Source of the DNA: JAICJR01 sp036494715
GTDB lineage: Bacteria; Actinomycetota; Thermoleophilia; Solirubrobacterales; Thermoleophilaceae
DNA: 31,728 nt
Direction of reading: 5' to 3'
Assembly: GCA_036494715.1 (NCBI GenBank)
Contig: DASXNY010000096.1
Location: 1-31,728 of the forward strand
Every line of letters begins with the position of its first letter. Positions within the stretch are counted from its first letter, which is position 1. Shown piece by piece: positions 1 through 7,415 of the stretch. The notes beneath the pieces are model-generated. The model did no database searches. It was given only the letters and a program-made list of their open reading frames with translations, and was not told where the DNA came from. The translations under genes were made by a program, and so were the position numbers.

Positions 1-1011
1 GATCGGCGGACCCTTCGGGTCGTTGACCCAGCTGGCCGTGGAGGCGACGAGGTCCGTGTCGGCAAGCGTCGGCGCGAAGTAGAGGACCTCCTTCTTGATC
101 GCCGGCGCCATGCCGTGGATCGCCTGCATGTCGATGTTCCATTCCTCGTTGCCGCTCGTGTCCGAGTAATCGCCGTTTGCCGGCGTGTGCACCACCTGGA
201 CGGGAAGCTGCTTGAAGCCGTTCTCCTTGTCGAACTGGTGCAGGTCGGCGATCACGCTGTCCGTCGCGCCGTTGCCGAGGATGGCCACGGACACTCCCTT
301 GCCGGTCTGGCTCTTCGGCTGCTCGTAGACCGACCACAGGTCCTGCGGGGTCTGCGCCTCGAAGTTGGGCGTGCCGGCGAGCGGCAGCTTGGCCGGCGCC
401 TCGCCCGTGGCCTGCGCCTCCTGGTACATCGTGTGGAAGCGCTGGAACGTGTTCAGGCCGAGCACCTGCAGCACGTGAAGCTTGCCCGGCACCTGCGGCG
501 CCGAGCTGTTGGCCATGAACGTGGTGCCGCTGAACGAGTACTGGTTGAGCTGGATGCTCAGCAGCTTCTGCACCTGCGACACGGTGCCGGAGGCGAGGAA
601 GTAGTCGCGCGCGCCGGAGACGTAGTCGACGTGCAGCCCCTGGGACGCCAGCCAGCCGCGCACCGCGGCCGCCGAGGCCCTCGATACCCCGAACCGCCGC
701 GCGTAGGCCGCGGAAGTGAAGAAGCGGTGGAAGTGCACGCTCGCGGGGTTGTAGATCGCGCGCAGCGCGGCCGACTCGGCCGCCTGGTGGGGGTGCGCCA
801 CGAGCACGCCGATGCGCATCGTCTGCTGTGCGGGCGCCGGCGACACAGGCGTCGCCTTGCCGAGCTGCCCGAGCACGTTGCCCGCCAGCGTCTGGATTCC
901 GTTCTGCACGCCCGGCAGCTGGACGCTCACCTGCGCGGAGCTCGCTGCGGTCGTCGCAGCGGCGAGCGCCATCGCCACGGCAGCGGCCGCGAGCAGCCTC
1001 GTCAGCCTCAT
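1..1011 (-). CDS. Sedolisin (S53) family protease with pro-kumamolisin domain, partial
   Basis: Secreted serine-carboxyl endopeptidase; only the first 337 codons are in the window and the 3' end runs off the left edge. Residues 1-26 form an Ala-rich signal peptide starting MRLTRLLAAAA. Residues about 65-205 match the pro-kumamolisin propeptide (IGVLVAHPH, LRAIYNPASVHFHRFFT, VSGARDYFLASGTVSQVQ). The catalytic domain starts near residue 225 (LWSVYEQPKS, GKGVSVAILGNGA). The sequence GNEEWNIDMQAIHG holds the family's Glu and Asp with the expected four-residue spacing (E290 and D294). The catalytic Ser of the SGTS region would lie beyond the edge. An AGGGGGA ribosome-binding site sits 3-4 nt before the ATG. 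Diverges from ggt. Family call is strong; substrate is unknown. Confidence 0.9.
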   Translation of the reverse strand, partial: MRLTRLLAAAAVAMALAAATTAASSAQVSVQLPGVQNGIQTLAGNVLGQLGKATPVSPAPAQQTMRIGVLVAHPHQAAESAALRAIYNPASVHFHRFFTSAAYARRFGVSRASAAAVRGWLASQGLHVDYVSGARDYFLASGTVSQVQKLLSIQLNQYSFSGTTFMANSSAPQVPGKLHVLQVLGLNTFQRFHTMYQEAQATGEAPAKLPLAGTPNFEAQTPQDLWSVYEQPKSQTGKGVSVAILGNGATDSVIADLHQFDKENGFKQLPVQVVHTPANGDYSDTSGNEEWNIDMQAIHGMAPAIKKEVLYFAPTLADTDLVASTASWVNDPKGPPI

Positions 1012-1117
1012 GCTTCCCCCTGTCTGTAGTTCCGTTCTGCGCGGCCGCCGCCTCCCGGGCAGGCTCCGCAGGCCGAAATGTACCCAGAATTGGCTGCAGC
1101 CACGCCGCTTCGCGCTC

Positions 1118-1123
1118 TAGAGT
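1118..1123 (+). promoter_or_regulatory. Candidate -10 box of a leaderless ggt promoter
   Basis: TAGAGT fits the actinobacterial -10 pattern TANNNT and ends 7 nt before the ATG of the gamma-glutamyltransferase gene, which has no Shine-Dalgarno sequence. This spacing would place the transcription start on or beside the A of ATG. The same arrangement recurs at several genes in the window. No clear -35 is seen. Confidence 0.45.
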
Positions 1124-1130
1124 CGGGCCC

Positions 1131-2654
1131 ATGCGAGGAGTGGTGGCGGGCGGTCATCCGCTCACGGCCGAGGCCGGTGCGCGCGTGCTGCGCGAGGGGG
1201 GTAACGCGGTGGACGCCGCGGTGGCCGCGTCGCTCATGTCGTACGCCACCGAGTCGCCGCTCACGGGGCCGGGCGCGGGCGGCTTCATGCTCGTCCACAC
1301 GGCCGACGGCGAGAACCACCTGCTCGACTTCTTCGTCGCGGCGCCCGGACGCGGCCTGGATGCGATCGACCCGGCGCCGCTCACTCCCGCCAAGATCTGG
1401 TGGAACGAGGAGTCCTTCCAGCTCTTCCACATCGGCGCCTCCTCCTGTGGGGTGTACGGCAACACGAAGGGGCTGACCGAGGCGCTCGAGCGCTTCGGCA
1501 CCATGCCGATGTCCGCGCTCGTCGCCGAGCCGGCGCGCGCCGCGCGCGAGGGCGTGCCGGTGATCCAGGAGCAGGAGTACCTCTACAAGATCCTCGACCC
1601 GCTGCTGGCGTCGGAGCCGGAGGGGAGGGCCGTCTACAACCCGGACGGCCGGCCCCTCAGGGCGGGAGACAAGCTGCGCTTCCCGGAGCTCGGCGACCTG
1701 CTCGAGCGGCTCGGCGAGGAGGGCCCGGACTTCCTCTACACCGGCGACGTGGGCGCGGCGGTGAGCGACTGGATCCTCGAGCGCGGCGGTCTGATCACGC
1801 GCGAGGACCTGGCGTCGTACGAGGTGATCGAGCGCGAGCCGGCGCGCGCTCACTACCGCGGCCGCGAGGTGATCACCAACCCGCCGCCCTCTTCGGGCGG
1901 CATCCTGATCGCCTACGCGCTCGATCTGCTCGAGCGGCTCGACCGGCCCTCCGACGTGCGCGCGCTCGTCGAGGTGATGGACCGGGCCAACCGCGCACGC
2001 ACGGAGGAGTTCCTCCGCTCGCTCTATTCGCCCGACTTCACCGCGCGCTTCCTCGACGAGGACGCGATCGAGACCGCGGCGAGCGAGCTGCACTCACGGC
2101 TCGGCTCGACGACGCACATCTCCGTGCTCGACGCCGACGGGGGCTGCGCGAGCCTCACCTGCTCGAACGGCTCGAGCTCCGGCACGATCGTGCCCGGCAC
2201 CGGCATGCACCTCAACAACATGCTCGGCGAGGCCGACCTCAACCCGCACGGCTACCACCGCCACGAGCCTGGGCGGCGGCTGCCGAGCATGATGGCCCCG
2301 ACCGTCGTGCTGCGCGAAGGCAACCCCGAGGTGGCGCTCGGCTCCGCCGGCTCGAATCGCATCCGCTCGGCGATCGTCCAGACGATCCTGCGCGTGGTGG
2401 ACGACGGGATGACCGCCAGCGAGGCGGTGGACAGCCCGCGCGTGCACTTCGAGTCGGGCGTCGTGGACGCCGAACCGGGGGTCGACCCGACGCAGCTCGC
2501 TGCGCTCGAGGGGGACGGCTGGCGCGTCGAGCGCTGGGTCGAGCGCAACCTCTACTTCGGAGGGGTGCAGGCCGTGGCGCGGGACCCCGAGAGCGGCGAG
2601 CTGTCAGGCGGCGGCGACCCTCGCCGGGGTGGCGCATCGGTGTTCGTAAGCTGA
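1131..2654 (+). CDS. ggt: Gamma-glutamyltransferase (Ntn hydrolase)
   Basis: Hydrolyses or transfers the gamma-glutamyl group of glutathione-like or poly-gamma-glutamyl substrates. The 507-residue protein begins GGHPLTAEAGARVLREGGNAVDAAVA, the family hallmark. The autoproteolysis and nucleophile site is GSTTHISV, with Thr327 the expected N-terminal nucleophile of the small subunit. It is followed by SNGSSSGTIVPGTGMHLNN and by GSAGSNRIRSAIVQ, which form the binding pocket. The ATG at 1131 is chosen because the family N-terminus begins there and a -10-like box lies 7 nt upstream; the frame stays open further upstream but without homology. No signal peptide is visible, unlike the periplasmic E. 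coli enzyme, so a cytoplasmic location is inferred. It is shorter than the roughly 580-residue proteobacterial form. Confidence 0.93.
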   Translation: MRGVVAGGHPLTAEAGARVLREGGNAVDAAVAASLMSYATESPLTGPGAGGFMLVHTADGENHLLDFFVAAPGRGLDAIDPAPLTPAKIWWNEESFQLFHIGASSCGVYGNTKGLTEALERFGTMPMSALVAEPARAAREGVPVIQEQEYLYKILDPLLASEPEGRAVYNPDGRPLRAGDKLRFPELGDLLERLGEEGPDFLYTGDVGAAVSDWILERGGLITREDLASYEVIEREPARAHYRGREVITNPPPSSGGILIAYALDLLERLDRPSDVRALVEVMDRANRARTEEFLRSLYSPDFTARFLDEDAIETAASELHSRLGSTTHISVLDADGGCASLTCSNGSSSGTIVPGTGMHLNNMLGEADLNPHGYHRHEPGRRLPSMMAPTVVLREGNPEVALGSAGSNRIRSAIVQTILRVVDDGMTASEAVDSPRVHFESGVVDAEPGVDPTQLAALEGDGWRVERWVERNLYFGGVQAVARDPESGELSGGGDPRRGGASVFVS

Positions 2655-2668
2655 CTGGCCGCGTAGCC

Positions 2669-2690
2669 AAGCCGCAAATTGCGGGCTTTT
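2669..2690 (+). terminator. Possible intrinsic terminator after ggt
   Basis: AAGCCGCA and TGCGGGCTT pair around an AAT loop with one bulged G, and the right arm ends in TTTT. It lies 15 bp after the ggt stop. The same CCGCAA-TT-CGG core recurs at 2716-2729 upstream of the acyltransferase gene, so a protein-binding palindrome is an alternative reading. Confidence 0.5.
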
Positions 2691-2692
2691 AA

Positions 2693-2729
2693 CCCAATTG
2701 GGGGGTGGGCGCTACTCCGCAATTACGGA
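2693..2729. promoter_or_regulatory. AATT-centred palindromes upstream of the WS/DGAT gene
   Basis: CCCAATTGGG (2693-2702) is a perfect 10-bp palindrome and TCCGCAATTACGGA (2716-2729) is a near palindrome. Both are AT-rich islands in very GC-rich DNA and lie just upstream of a -10-like TAGGGT at 2754-2759. They could be operator sites. No regulator gene is adjacent, so this is inference from symmetry and position only. Confidence 0.35.
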
Positions 2730-2787
2730 AGACTTTCCGAGCTTGGCCCACATTAGGGTGCCCCGACTGGCAGGGAGGAGGGGAACG

Positions 2788-4278
2788 ATGCGCCCGCGCC
2801 TTCGTCCACTCGACGGCTCGTTCTTACGGGTCGAAACGCCAAATGCCCATATGCACGTCGGCTGGAGCGCTCTTTTCGAGCCCCCTCTCCAGCGCGGACG
2901 ACCCGATGTCTACTCGCTGCGTGAGAGCGTGCTCACCCGCCTTCAGTTCGCCCCGCGCTTCCGCCAGCGGCTCGCTTTCCCGCCGCCGGGCTTCGGCGAG
3001 CCCTTCTGGGCGGACGACACGAGCTTCGACATCTCGCGCCACATCATCGGCCTATCGGAGGCCGACGAGGAGCTGAGCCTCGCGAGCTTCTCTTCGCTCG
3101 TCGACGCCGCGCTGTCGGTCGCGCTCGACCGCAAGCGCCCGCTCTGGCAGATTCTGCTCGCCCCGCGCCTCGAGGACGGCCGCGTGGGCATGGTGGCCAA
3201 GCTCCACCACGCGATGGCCGACGGCCTCGCCGCCGTGGACTTCGCCGTGCTGCTGTTCGACTCGACGCCGGACCCGGTGCACGCCGAACCGGGCGAAGAG
3301 TGGCGGCCGCGGCCGGAGCCGGGGCGCATCGAGCTGGCCGTCGAGGCCGCCGTGGGCACGGCCGGCGACATGCTGCGGGTCGCGCGCAGCGCCGCGAGCG
3401 TGGCGCTGTCCCCGCGCCGGCAGGCCACGAAGATCACGGAGACGCTTGCGCGCGTGGCGGTCGTGGTGCGCGAGGACATGCTGCCGTCCGCTCCCGCCTC
3501 GGGCGTGAACGTGCCGATCGGGCCGCAGCGCACGCTGGTGCGCCACCGGGCCGAGCTGGGCGACATCCGGCGCGCCGGGCGCAGGCCGCGGCTCGCCTCG
3601 GGCATGCTCGCCGAGCACATCACCATCAACGACGTCTACCTGGCCGCCGTCGCGGGCGCGCTGCGCACGCTCGCGCTGCGTCGCGGCGAGGCGCCGCAGC
3701 CGCTCAAGGTGATGGTGCCGGTGAACCTGCGCGACGAGTCCGAGCACGGCTCCGAGGGCGGCAACCGGATCGCCTTCTCCTTCATCGAGCTGCCGCTTCA
3801 TGTGGCCACGGCCGAGGCGCGGCTGCGGCGCGTGCACGAGGCCACGGTGGCGTTCAAGCGCTCGCAGCGCCCGGCCGGCAGCCACGCGATGCTGAGCGCA
3901 ATCGGGCTGCTGCCGGATCCGCTCAAGAGCCTGGCCGCGCGCTTCGCCGCCAGCCCGCGCGCCTACAACGTCACGATCTCGAACATCCCGGGGCCCGAGG
4001 TCCCGCTGTACATGCTCGGCGCCCGCCTCGAAGAGGCCTACCCGGTGGTGCCCCTGTCGGAGGACCACGCGCTCTCGGTGGGCGTGTTCGGGTACCAGGA
4101 CCACGCGCACTTCGGCTTCTACGCCGACCCGCGCGCGCTCGCGGATGTCGGACACCTCCCCGAGGCGATCGCCGCGGAGATCCGCGCGCTCGCGGGCCCA
4201 CGCCCGCGGCGGCGGCCGGCAGTGCGCGCCGCGGCTGAGCCGGACGACGTGCCGGCCGAGGTCACCCCGCTCCGCTGA
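2788..4278 (+). CDS. Wax ester synthase/diacylglycerol O-acyltransferase (WS/DGAT)
   Basis: Transfers acyl groups from acyl-CoA to fatty alcohols or diacylglycerol to make storage wax esters or triacylglycerol at the membrane or lipid-body surface. The 496-residue length is usual for actinobacterial WS/DGAT. It begins RLRPLDGSFLRVET and carries the catalytic HHxxxDG motif as H140-H141-AMA-D145-G146. The C-terminal half holds the family block NVTISNIPGPEVPLYMLGA. The ATG at 2788 is preceded by a strong GGAGGAGGGG ribosome-binding site, so the 30 upstream in-frame codons are excluded. The 3' end overlaps the convergent TusA-like gene by 17 bp. Together with the acyl-CoA dehydrogenase and GMC oxidase in this window it suggests neutral-lipid metabolism, though the genes are not in one operon. 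Confidence 0.93.
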   Translation: MRPRLRPLDGSFLRVETPNAHMHVGWSALFEPPLQRGRPDVYSLRESVLTRLQFAPRFRQRLAFPPPGFGEPFWADDTSFDISRHIIGLSEADEELSLASFSSLVDAALSVALDRKRPLWQILLAPRLEDGRVGMVAKLHHAMADGLAAVDFAVLLFDSTPDPVHAEPGEEWRPRPEPGRIELAVEAAVGTAGDMLRVARSAASVALSPRRQATKITETLARVAVVVREDMLPSAPASGVNVPIGPQRTLVRHRAELGDIRRAGRRPRLASGMLAEHITINDVYLAAVAGALRTLALRRGEAPQPLKVMVPVNLRDESEHGSEGGNRIAFSFIELPLHVATAEARLRRVHEATVAFKRSQRPAGSHAMLSAIGLLPDPLKSLAARFAASPRAYNVTISNIPGPEVPLYMLGARLEEAYPVVPLSEDHALSVGVFGYQDHAHFGFYADPRALADVGHLPEAIAAEIRALAGPRPRRRPAVRAAAEPDDVPAEVTPLR

Positions 4279-4501
4279 GCCCGGCCCCGCCCTTCCGGAT
4301 CACGTACTCGCTCCAGCCCTCGAGCTCGCGCCGCTCGTAAGCGTGGCCCTCTTCGGCCGCCCAGGCGGCGAGGTCGATGTCGGCCTCTGGGTCGGTGGCC
4401 ATCACGAGCAGCGCCTGGCCCGCCCCGAGCTCGGCCATGCGGCGTTTGGCCATCGTCAAGGGAAGCGGGCAGGCGAGTCCTCTCGCATCGACGGTTGCCA
4501 C
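4262..4501 (-). CDS. TusA/SirA-like sulfur carrier protein
   Basis: A 79-residue sulfurtransferase-type protein. VDARGLACPLPLTMAKRRM contains the CPxP motif whose Cys carries persulfide sulfur in TusA/YedF proteins. The remaining beta-alpha-beta pattern (ALLVMATDPEADIDLAAWAAEEGHAY) matches the two-layer fold. The GTG at 4501 is the only plausible start keeping the CPxP motif near the N-terminus; no Shine-Dalgarno precedes it. The start codon lies in the palindrome shared with the divergent DsrE-like gene. TusA- and DsrE-type proteins often act together in sulfur relay, so a paired role is plausible but inferred. The 3' end overlaps the WS/DGAT gene. Confidence 0.85.
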   Translation of the reverse strand: MATVDARGLACPLPLTMAKRRMAELGAGQALLVMATDPEADIDLAAWAAEEGHAYERRELEGWSEYVIRKGGAGLSGAG

Positions 4502-4513
4502 AATCGGATTGTG
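4499..4513. promoter_or_regulatory. Palindrome holding both start codons of the tusA-like/dsrE-like pair
   Basis: CACAATC-G-GATTGTG is a perfect inverted repeat around one central base. The outer triplets are the GTG start codons of the two divergent genes (minus strand at 4501, plus strand at 4511). In each direction CACAAT sits 6 nt before the GTG, where a -10 box of a leaderless gene would be. It could be a symmetrical bidirectional promoter, an operator, or both. The symmetry is seen directly; the function is inferred. Confidence 0.5.
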
Positions 4514-4921
4514 AACGCGCCGCCCTACGCACTCGCCGTCCTGCTGTCGAGCGGAGAGATCGAGCGCTTCTACTCGGGCCTGTCCGTGCTCGTGTCGAGC
4601 GTGAGCGACGGCTCCCGCTGCGCCAGCCTCGCCTCGTTCCGCGCGCTCGAGCTGCTGCTCGACGACGACATCCTGCAGCGCGCGGCCGAGCCCGAGGCGA
4701 CGCCGTCGCTGTCGTGGGCGGGCCGCGACACCTTCGCCCGCTCGCTGCTCGAGCTCCGCGACATGGCGCTCGGCCTCGACGGGCTCCACCTGTACGCCTG
4801 TGCGGCCTCGGTGGAGACGATGAGCCTCACCGCGGGCGCTGTGGAGGAGCGGCTCGACGGCGTGATGTCCACGCCACGGTTCCTGCGCGAGGCGCAGGGC
4901 GCCCCGCTGCTGTTCGTATGA
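4511..4921 (+). CDS. DsrE/DsrF-like family protein
   Basis: A 136-residue protein resembling the DsrE-like sulfur-transfer/peroxiredoxin-like fold. ALAVLLSSGEIERFYSGLSVLVSSVSDG forms the first strand and helix. GLHLYACAASVETMSL places a Cys at the position of the family's reactive cysteine after a beta strand. The GTG at 4511 is chosen because the first strand begins directly after it and it mirrors the divergent tusA start. Its stop codon overlaps the next ATG (ATGA), so it is probably translationally coupled to the downstream lipoprotein. The family call rests on pattern recognition; the reaction is unknown. Confidence 0.75.
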   Translation: MNAPPYALAVLLSSGEIERFYSGLSVLVSSVSDGSRCASLASFRALELLLDDDILQRAAEPEATPSLSWAGRDTFARSLLELRDMALGLDGLHLYACAASVETMSLTAGAVEERLDGVMSTPRFLREAQGAPLLFV

Positions 4922-5316
4922 GGCGACTCGCGGCCGCGGCGGGGCTCGTGGGCGCCGCGCTGCTCGCCGGCTGCGGCGGCTCGCCCGGCGACATCCTCGG
5001 GCTCGGCATCTCCGGCGGCCCGCAGCGCACGGCGGTGCGCATGCACGTCGAGGAGAACGGCCGCGCGAGCTGCAACACCAAGCCGCTGCACCAGCTCCCC
5101 GGCCCGCTGATCCTCAACGCCCGCGCCGTCGTGGAGGACTCGACTCAGTTCACGAAGAGCGGCGCGAGCTTCGGCACGCCCAGCAAGAACCAGCGCAACT
5201 TCCAGCTCCGCACGCCCGACGGCACCGTGAACTGGACCGAGGCCGCGGTGGGGATCCCGCCCGTGCTCTCACAGGCGGAGGAGCTCGGGCTTCAGATGGA
5301 GCGGCAGCTGTGCTGA
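4918..5316 (+). CDS. Small lipoprotein of unknown function
   Basis: A 132-residue exported protein. MRRLAAAAGLVGAALLAGC is a lipoprotein signal peptide with lipobox LAGC and modified Cys19. The mature part (about 113 residues) has no motif I recognise; it includes VRMHVEENGRASCNTKPLHQLP and ends in Cys. It overlaps the dsrE-like stop by ATGA and probably shares its transcript. It converges on the Lon-N-domain gene with 10 bp between stops. Confidence 0.75.
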   Translation: MRRLAAAAGLVGAALLAGCGGSPGDILGLGISGGPQRTAVRMHVEENGRASCNTKPLHQLPGPLILNARAVVEDSTQFTKSGASFGTPSKNQRNFQLRTPDGTVNWTEAAVGIPPVLSQAEELGLQMERQLC

Positions 5317-5326
5317 GGCCGGCGAG

Positions 5327-5950
5327 CTACTGGAAGCGGATCTTGCCGTTGCTCTTGGCCCGCTCGCCGGCCCGCTCGACGTAGTCCACGCGTTTCATCG
5401 CGGCGTCGATCAGCTCGCTCAGCATCGCCAGGCGCTCGTCCTCGGAGCGCGACTCGAGCAGGGACTGCTTGGCATCGTGGGCGAAGTCGATCGTCGCGGC
5501 GATGCCGTACGCGCCGAGGTCGTCGAGCTGTGCCGCGTCGGGGCGCGACTCGGTCAGGCGCTCGACGAGCGCGGCGTAGCGCTCGCGCGTCTCCTCGAGC
5601 GAGGCGGGCGCGGGGTCGGTCCCGTCATCGTCGAGCAGCTCGATGTCGCCGGCAGGGTAGGGCAGTTCCTCGATCCGGCGCACGAGCCGGAACGGGCGGC
5701 TGCCGCGCACGAGGATGTTCATGCGACCGTCGTCCATCGTCTCGAGCAGCTCGGTGATCGTGGCCGTGCAGCCGATGTCGCGCAGCCCGCTGTCGGAGAG
5801 CCAAACGATGCCGAACTCGCCGTCGTGTTCCATGCATTCGCCGACCATCACCTTGTACCGCTCCTCGAAGATGTGCAGGGGCACCACCTCCTCGGGCAGC
5901 AGCACGATGCCTAGCGGGAAGAGCGGGAAACTCTCGAGATTCTGAGCCAC
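5327..5950 (-). CDS. LON peptidase N-terminal (substrate-binding) domain protein
   Basis: A stand-alone 207-residue Lon-N domain protein without the ATPase or protease domains. FPLFPLGIVLLPEEVVPLHIFEERYKVMV is the family signature at residues 8-36. It continues with GEFGIVWLSD, DIGCTATITELLETMDDGRMNILVRGSRPFRLV and a C-terminal helical part. Such proteins are widespread in actinobacteria but their role is unknown. The GTG at 5950 directly precedes the conserved N-terminus; a TAGCCT box ends 7 nt upstream, consistent with leaderless expression. The frame remains open far upstream but that part has no homology. Confidence 0.88.
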   Translation of the reverse strand: MAQNLESFPLFPLGIVLLPEEVVPLHIFEERYKVMVGECMEHDGEFGIVWLSDSGLRDIGCTATITELLETMDDGRMNILVRGSRPFRLVRRIEELPYPAGDIELLDDDGTDPAPASLEETRERYAALVERLTESRPDAAQLDDLGAYGIAATIDFAHDAKQSLLESRSEDERLAMLSELIDAAMKRVDYVERAGERAKSNGKIRFQ

Positions 5951-6094
5951 CGCGCCTAGGCTACTCCGGCCCGTGATCCCTTTCGGGTTCCGCTTCGTAA
6001 AGCGGAATGTGTTGGTTGACGGCGGATATCCGAACCCCCGTTGGCAGGCTGTCCCCTCTCGTAACGATGAGTCCAGCTTGCAAGTCTGGTCTAC

Positions 6095-7144
6095 ATGACC
6101 GTGCGCCGGACACTCATCACCCTTTCCGCAGTTGCCCTGGCTGTGGTCGCGGGCTGGCTGCTCGCGCCGAAGATCGGCGAGCTCGGCCACACCTGGACGC
6201 GCGTGAGCGCCGGTGACAAGACCTGGCTGCTCGTCGCGGTGGGCCTCGAGATCGTCTCCTTCATCGGCTACGTCGTGCTGTTCCGCGCGGTGTTCGTCCG
6301 TGCCGAGTCGCGCATCGACTGGCGCGAGAGCTACCAGATCACGATGGCCGGCCTGGCCGCGACGCGGCTGCTCGCCGCCGGGGGCGCGGGCGGCGTGGCG
6401 CTCACCGCCTGGGCGCTCAAGCGCTCCGGCATGGACGGGCGTAGCGTCACCCGGCGCATGACCACCTTCCTCGTGATCCTCTACGGCGTCTACATGGCGG
6501 CGCTGCTTGTCGACGGCGTCGGGCTCGCCACCGGGCTGTTCGGCGTCCACGCTTCCGCCGCCGTCACGATCGTCCCCGCCACGCTCGGCGGCATCGTGAT
6601 CGTGAGCGCGCTGGCGATGGCGCGGCTCCGCCCGGCCGCCGTCGTGCTGGCCGACGCCGACGCCGAGCGCGGCTTCCGCCGCCGCTTCCGCAACATCACG
6701 CTGTCGCTCGCCTCCGGCGTGCGCGGCGCGCTAGAGCTCGCGCGCTCGTTCGAGCCGGGCCTCATCGGCGCGTTCGCCTGGTGGGGCTTCGACATCGCGG
6801 TCCTGTGGGCCTCGTTCCACGCCTTCGGCGTGGCGCCGCCGGTGGCCGTGATCGTGATGGGCTATTTCGTCGGCACGCTCGCCAACACGCTGCCGCTGCC
6901 CGGTGGCGTGGGCGGCGTCGACGGCGGCATGATCGGCGCCTTCCTCGCCTTCGGCGTCGACCCGGGCACCGCCGTACTGGCCGTGCTCAGCTACCGCGCG
7001 ATCGCCTTCTGGCTGCCCACGCTCCCCGGCCTCGTCGCCTACTTCCAGCTGCGCCGCACCGTCGGCGACTGGAAGGCCGAGGACGCCGAGGAGACAGCGG
7101 CCACCCCGGTGCCACTGCCGGCGCCGAGCGTCGCAGCCGCCTGA
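6095..7144 (+). CDS. YbhN/UPF0104 (flippase-like domain) integral membrane protein
   Basis: A 349-residue polytopic membrane protein of the lysylphosphatidylglycerol synthase transmembrane-region type (COG0392). Hydrophobic segments recur throughout, starting with LSAVALAVVAGWLLA. The C-terminal hallmark is GTLANTLPLPGGVGGVDGGMIGAFLAFGV followed by YRAIAFWLPTLPG. Family members are thought to move or bind lipids or polyprenyl-linked intermediates, but the substrate cannot be read from sequence. The N-terminal aminoacyl-transferase domain of MprF is absent. No Shine-Dalgarno is visible before the ATG at 6095. A Pro/Ala-rich cytoplasmic tail ends the protein. Confidence 0.85.
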   Translation: MTVRRTLITLSAVALAVVAGWLLAPKIGELGHTWTRVSAGDKTWLLVAVGLEIVSFIGYVVLFRAVFVRAESRIDWRESYQITMAGLAATRLLAAGGAGGVALTAWALKRSGMDGRSVTRRMTTFLVILYGVYMAALLVDGVGLATGLFGVHASAAVTIVPATLGGIVIVSALAMARLRPAAVVLADADAERGFRRRFRNITLSLASGVRGALELARSFEPGLIGAFAWWGFDIAVLWASFHAFGVAPPVAVIVMGYFVGTLANTLPLPGGVGGVDGGMIGAFLAFGVDPGTAVLAVLSYRAIAFWLPTLPGLVAYFQLRRTVGDWKAEDAEETAATPVPLPAPSVAAA

Positions 7145-7206
7145 TCCGCAGGTCGGTGTGGCGCCGGGAGCGAGGACGCCGGATGCCTGGGGCACATGGG
7201 CCTGCC

Positions 7207-7247
7207 TGGTCGATCTAAAGGGCGACTATGGCCCCTCAGATCGACCA
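7207..7247. repeat. Inverted repeat/hairpin with perfect 10-bp arms
   Basis: TGGTCGATCT (7207-7216) is exactly complementary to AGATCGACCA (7238-7247). Inside, AGGGC and GCCCCT can extend the stem with one bulge around a short loop. The arrangement is seen directly. Role as an RNA structure, convergent-gene transcription barrier or protein site is open. Confidence 0.7.
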
Positions 7248-7271
7248 CGTCCGTGTCCGCCCCTGAAATGA

Positions 7272-7299
7272 GTACGACCGCCCAGGTGGGCGGCCGTAC
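7272..7299. repeat. 28-bp hairpin with 13-bp arms
   Basis: GTACGACCGCCCA and TGGGCGGCCGTAC pair around a 2-bp centre with a single mismatch. It directly precedes the purine-rich GGAGGAGAGGAGA ribosome-binding-site-like sequence at 7301-7313. If transcribed rightward, the stem would sit just upstream of the start of the tiny ORF. Confidence 0.65.
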
Positions 7300-7315
7300 C
7301 GGAGGAGAGGAGACG

Positions 7316-7360
7316 ATGTTGCGCGCCTCGCTTTCATGGTCCACGCTGGGCGCGCGCTGA
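7316..7360 (+). CDS. Possible 14-residue small ORF with strong ribosome-binding site
   Basis: ATG at 7316 follows GGAGGAGAGGAG with 3-4 nt spacing, one of the strongest Shine-Dalgarno matches in the window. It encodes MLRASLSWSTLGAR and stops at 7358-7360. The frame is also open upstream to an ATG at 7268, giving a 30-residue version that would cover the 28-bp hairpin. There is no same-strand gene downstream to regulate, so a leader-peptide role is not evident. Could be chance or a gene remnant. Confidence 0.25.
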   Translation: MLRASLSWSTLGAR

Positions 7361-7415
7361 GCTACGACACGCGGTAGGAGATTCCGCGCCGGCTTCTCGA
7401 CACGAGGTCCAGCCG

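Larger units (their letters stand above)
7145..7415. other. 271-bp convergent intergenic region with two hairpins
   Basis: This gap lies between the ends of the YbhN-like gene (+) and a methyltransferase gene (-). It holds two strong inverted repeats, at 7207-7247 and 7272-7299, listed separately, and a tiny ORF with a good ribosome-binding site at 7316-7360. Neither hairpin is followed by a T-run on either strand, so they are not classic intrinsic terminators, although U-less terminators are possible in high-GC actinobacteria. I see no tRNA or known riboswitch. Confidence 0.6.

Noticed and set aside
828..1130. Upstream extension of the gamma-glutamyltransferase frame
   Set aside because: The extra 101 codons are antisense to the S53 protease signal/propeptide region and have no family resemblance; the conserved GGT N-terminus starts at 1131.
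4145..4510. Long plus-strand frame upstream of the DsrE-like gene
   Set aside because: It crosses the end of WS/DGAT in another frame and is antisense to the TusA-like gene; DsrE homology starts right at the GTG at 4511.
5951..6550. N-terminal extension of the Lon-N-domain protein
   Set aside because: The frame is open but runs antisense through the YbhN-like gene; the domain begins at the GTG at 5950, which has a -10-like box 7 nt upstream.
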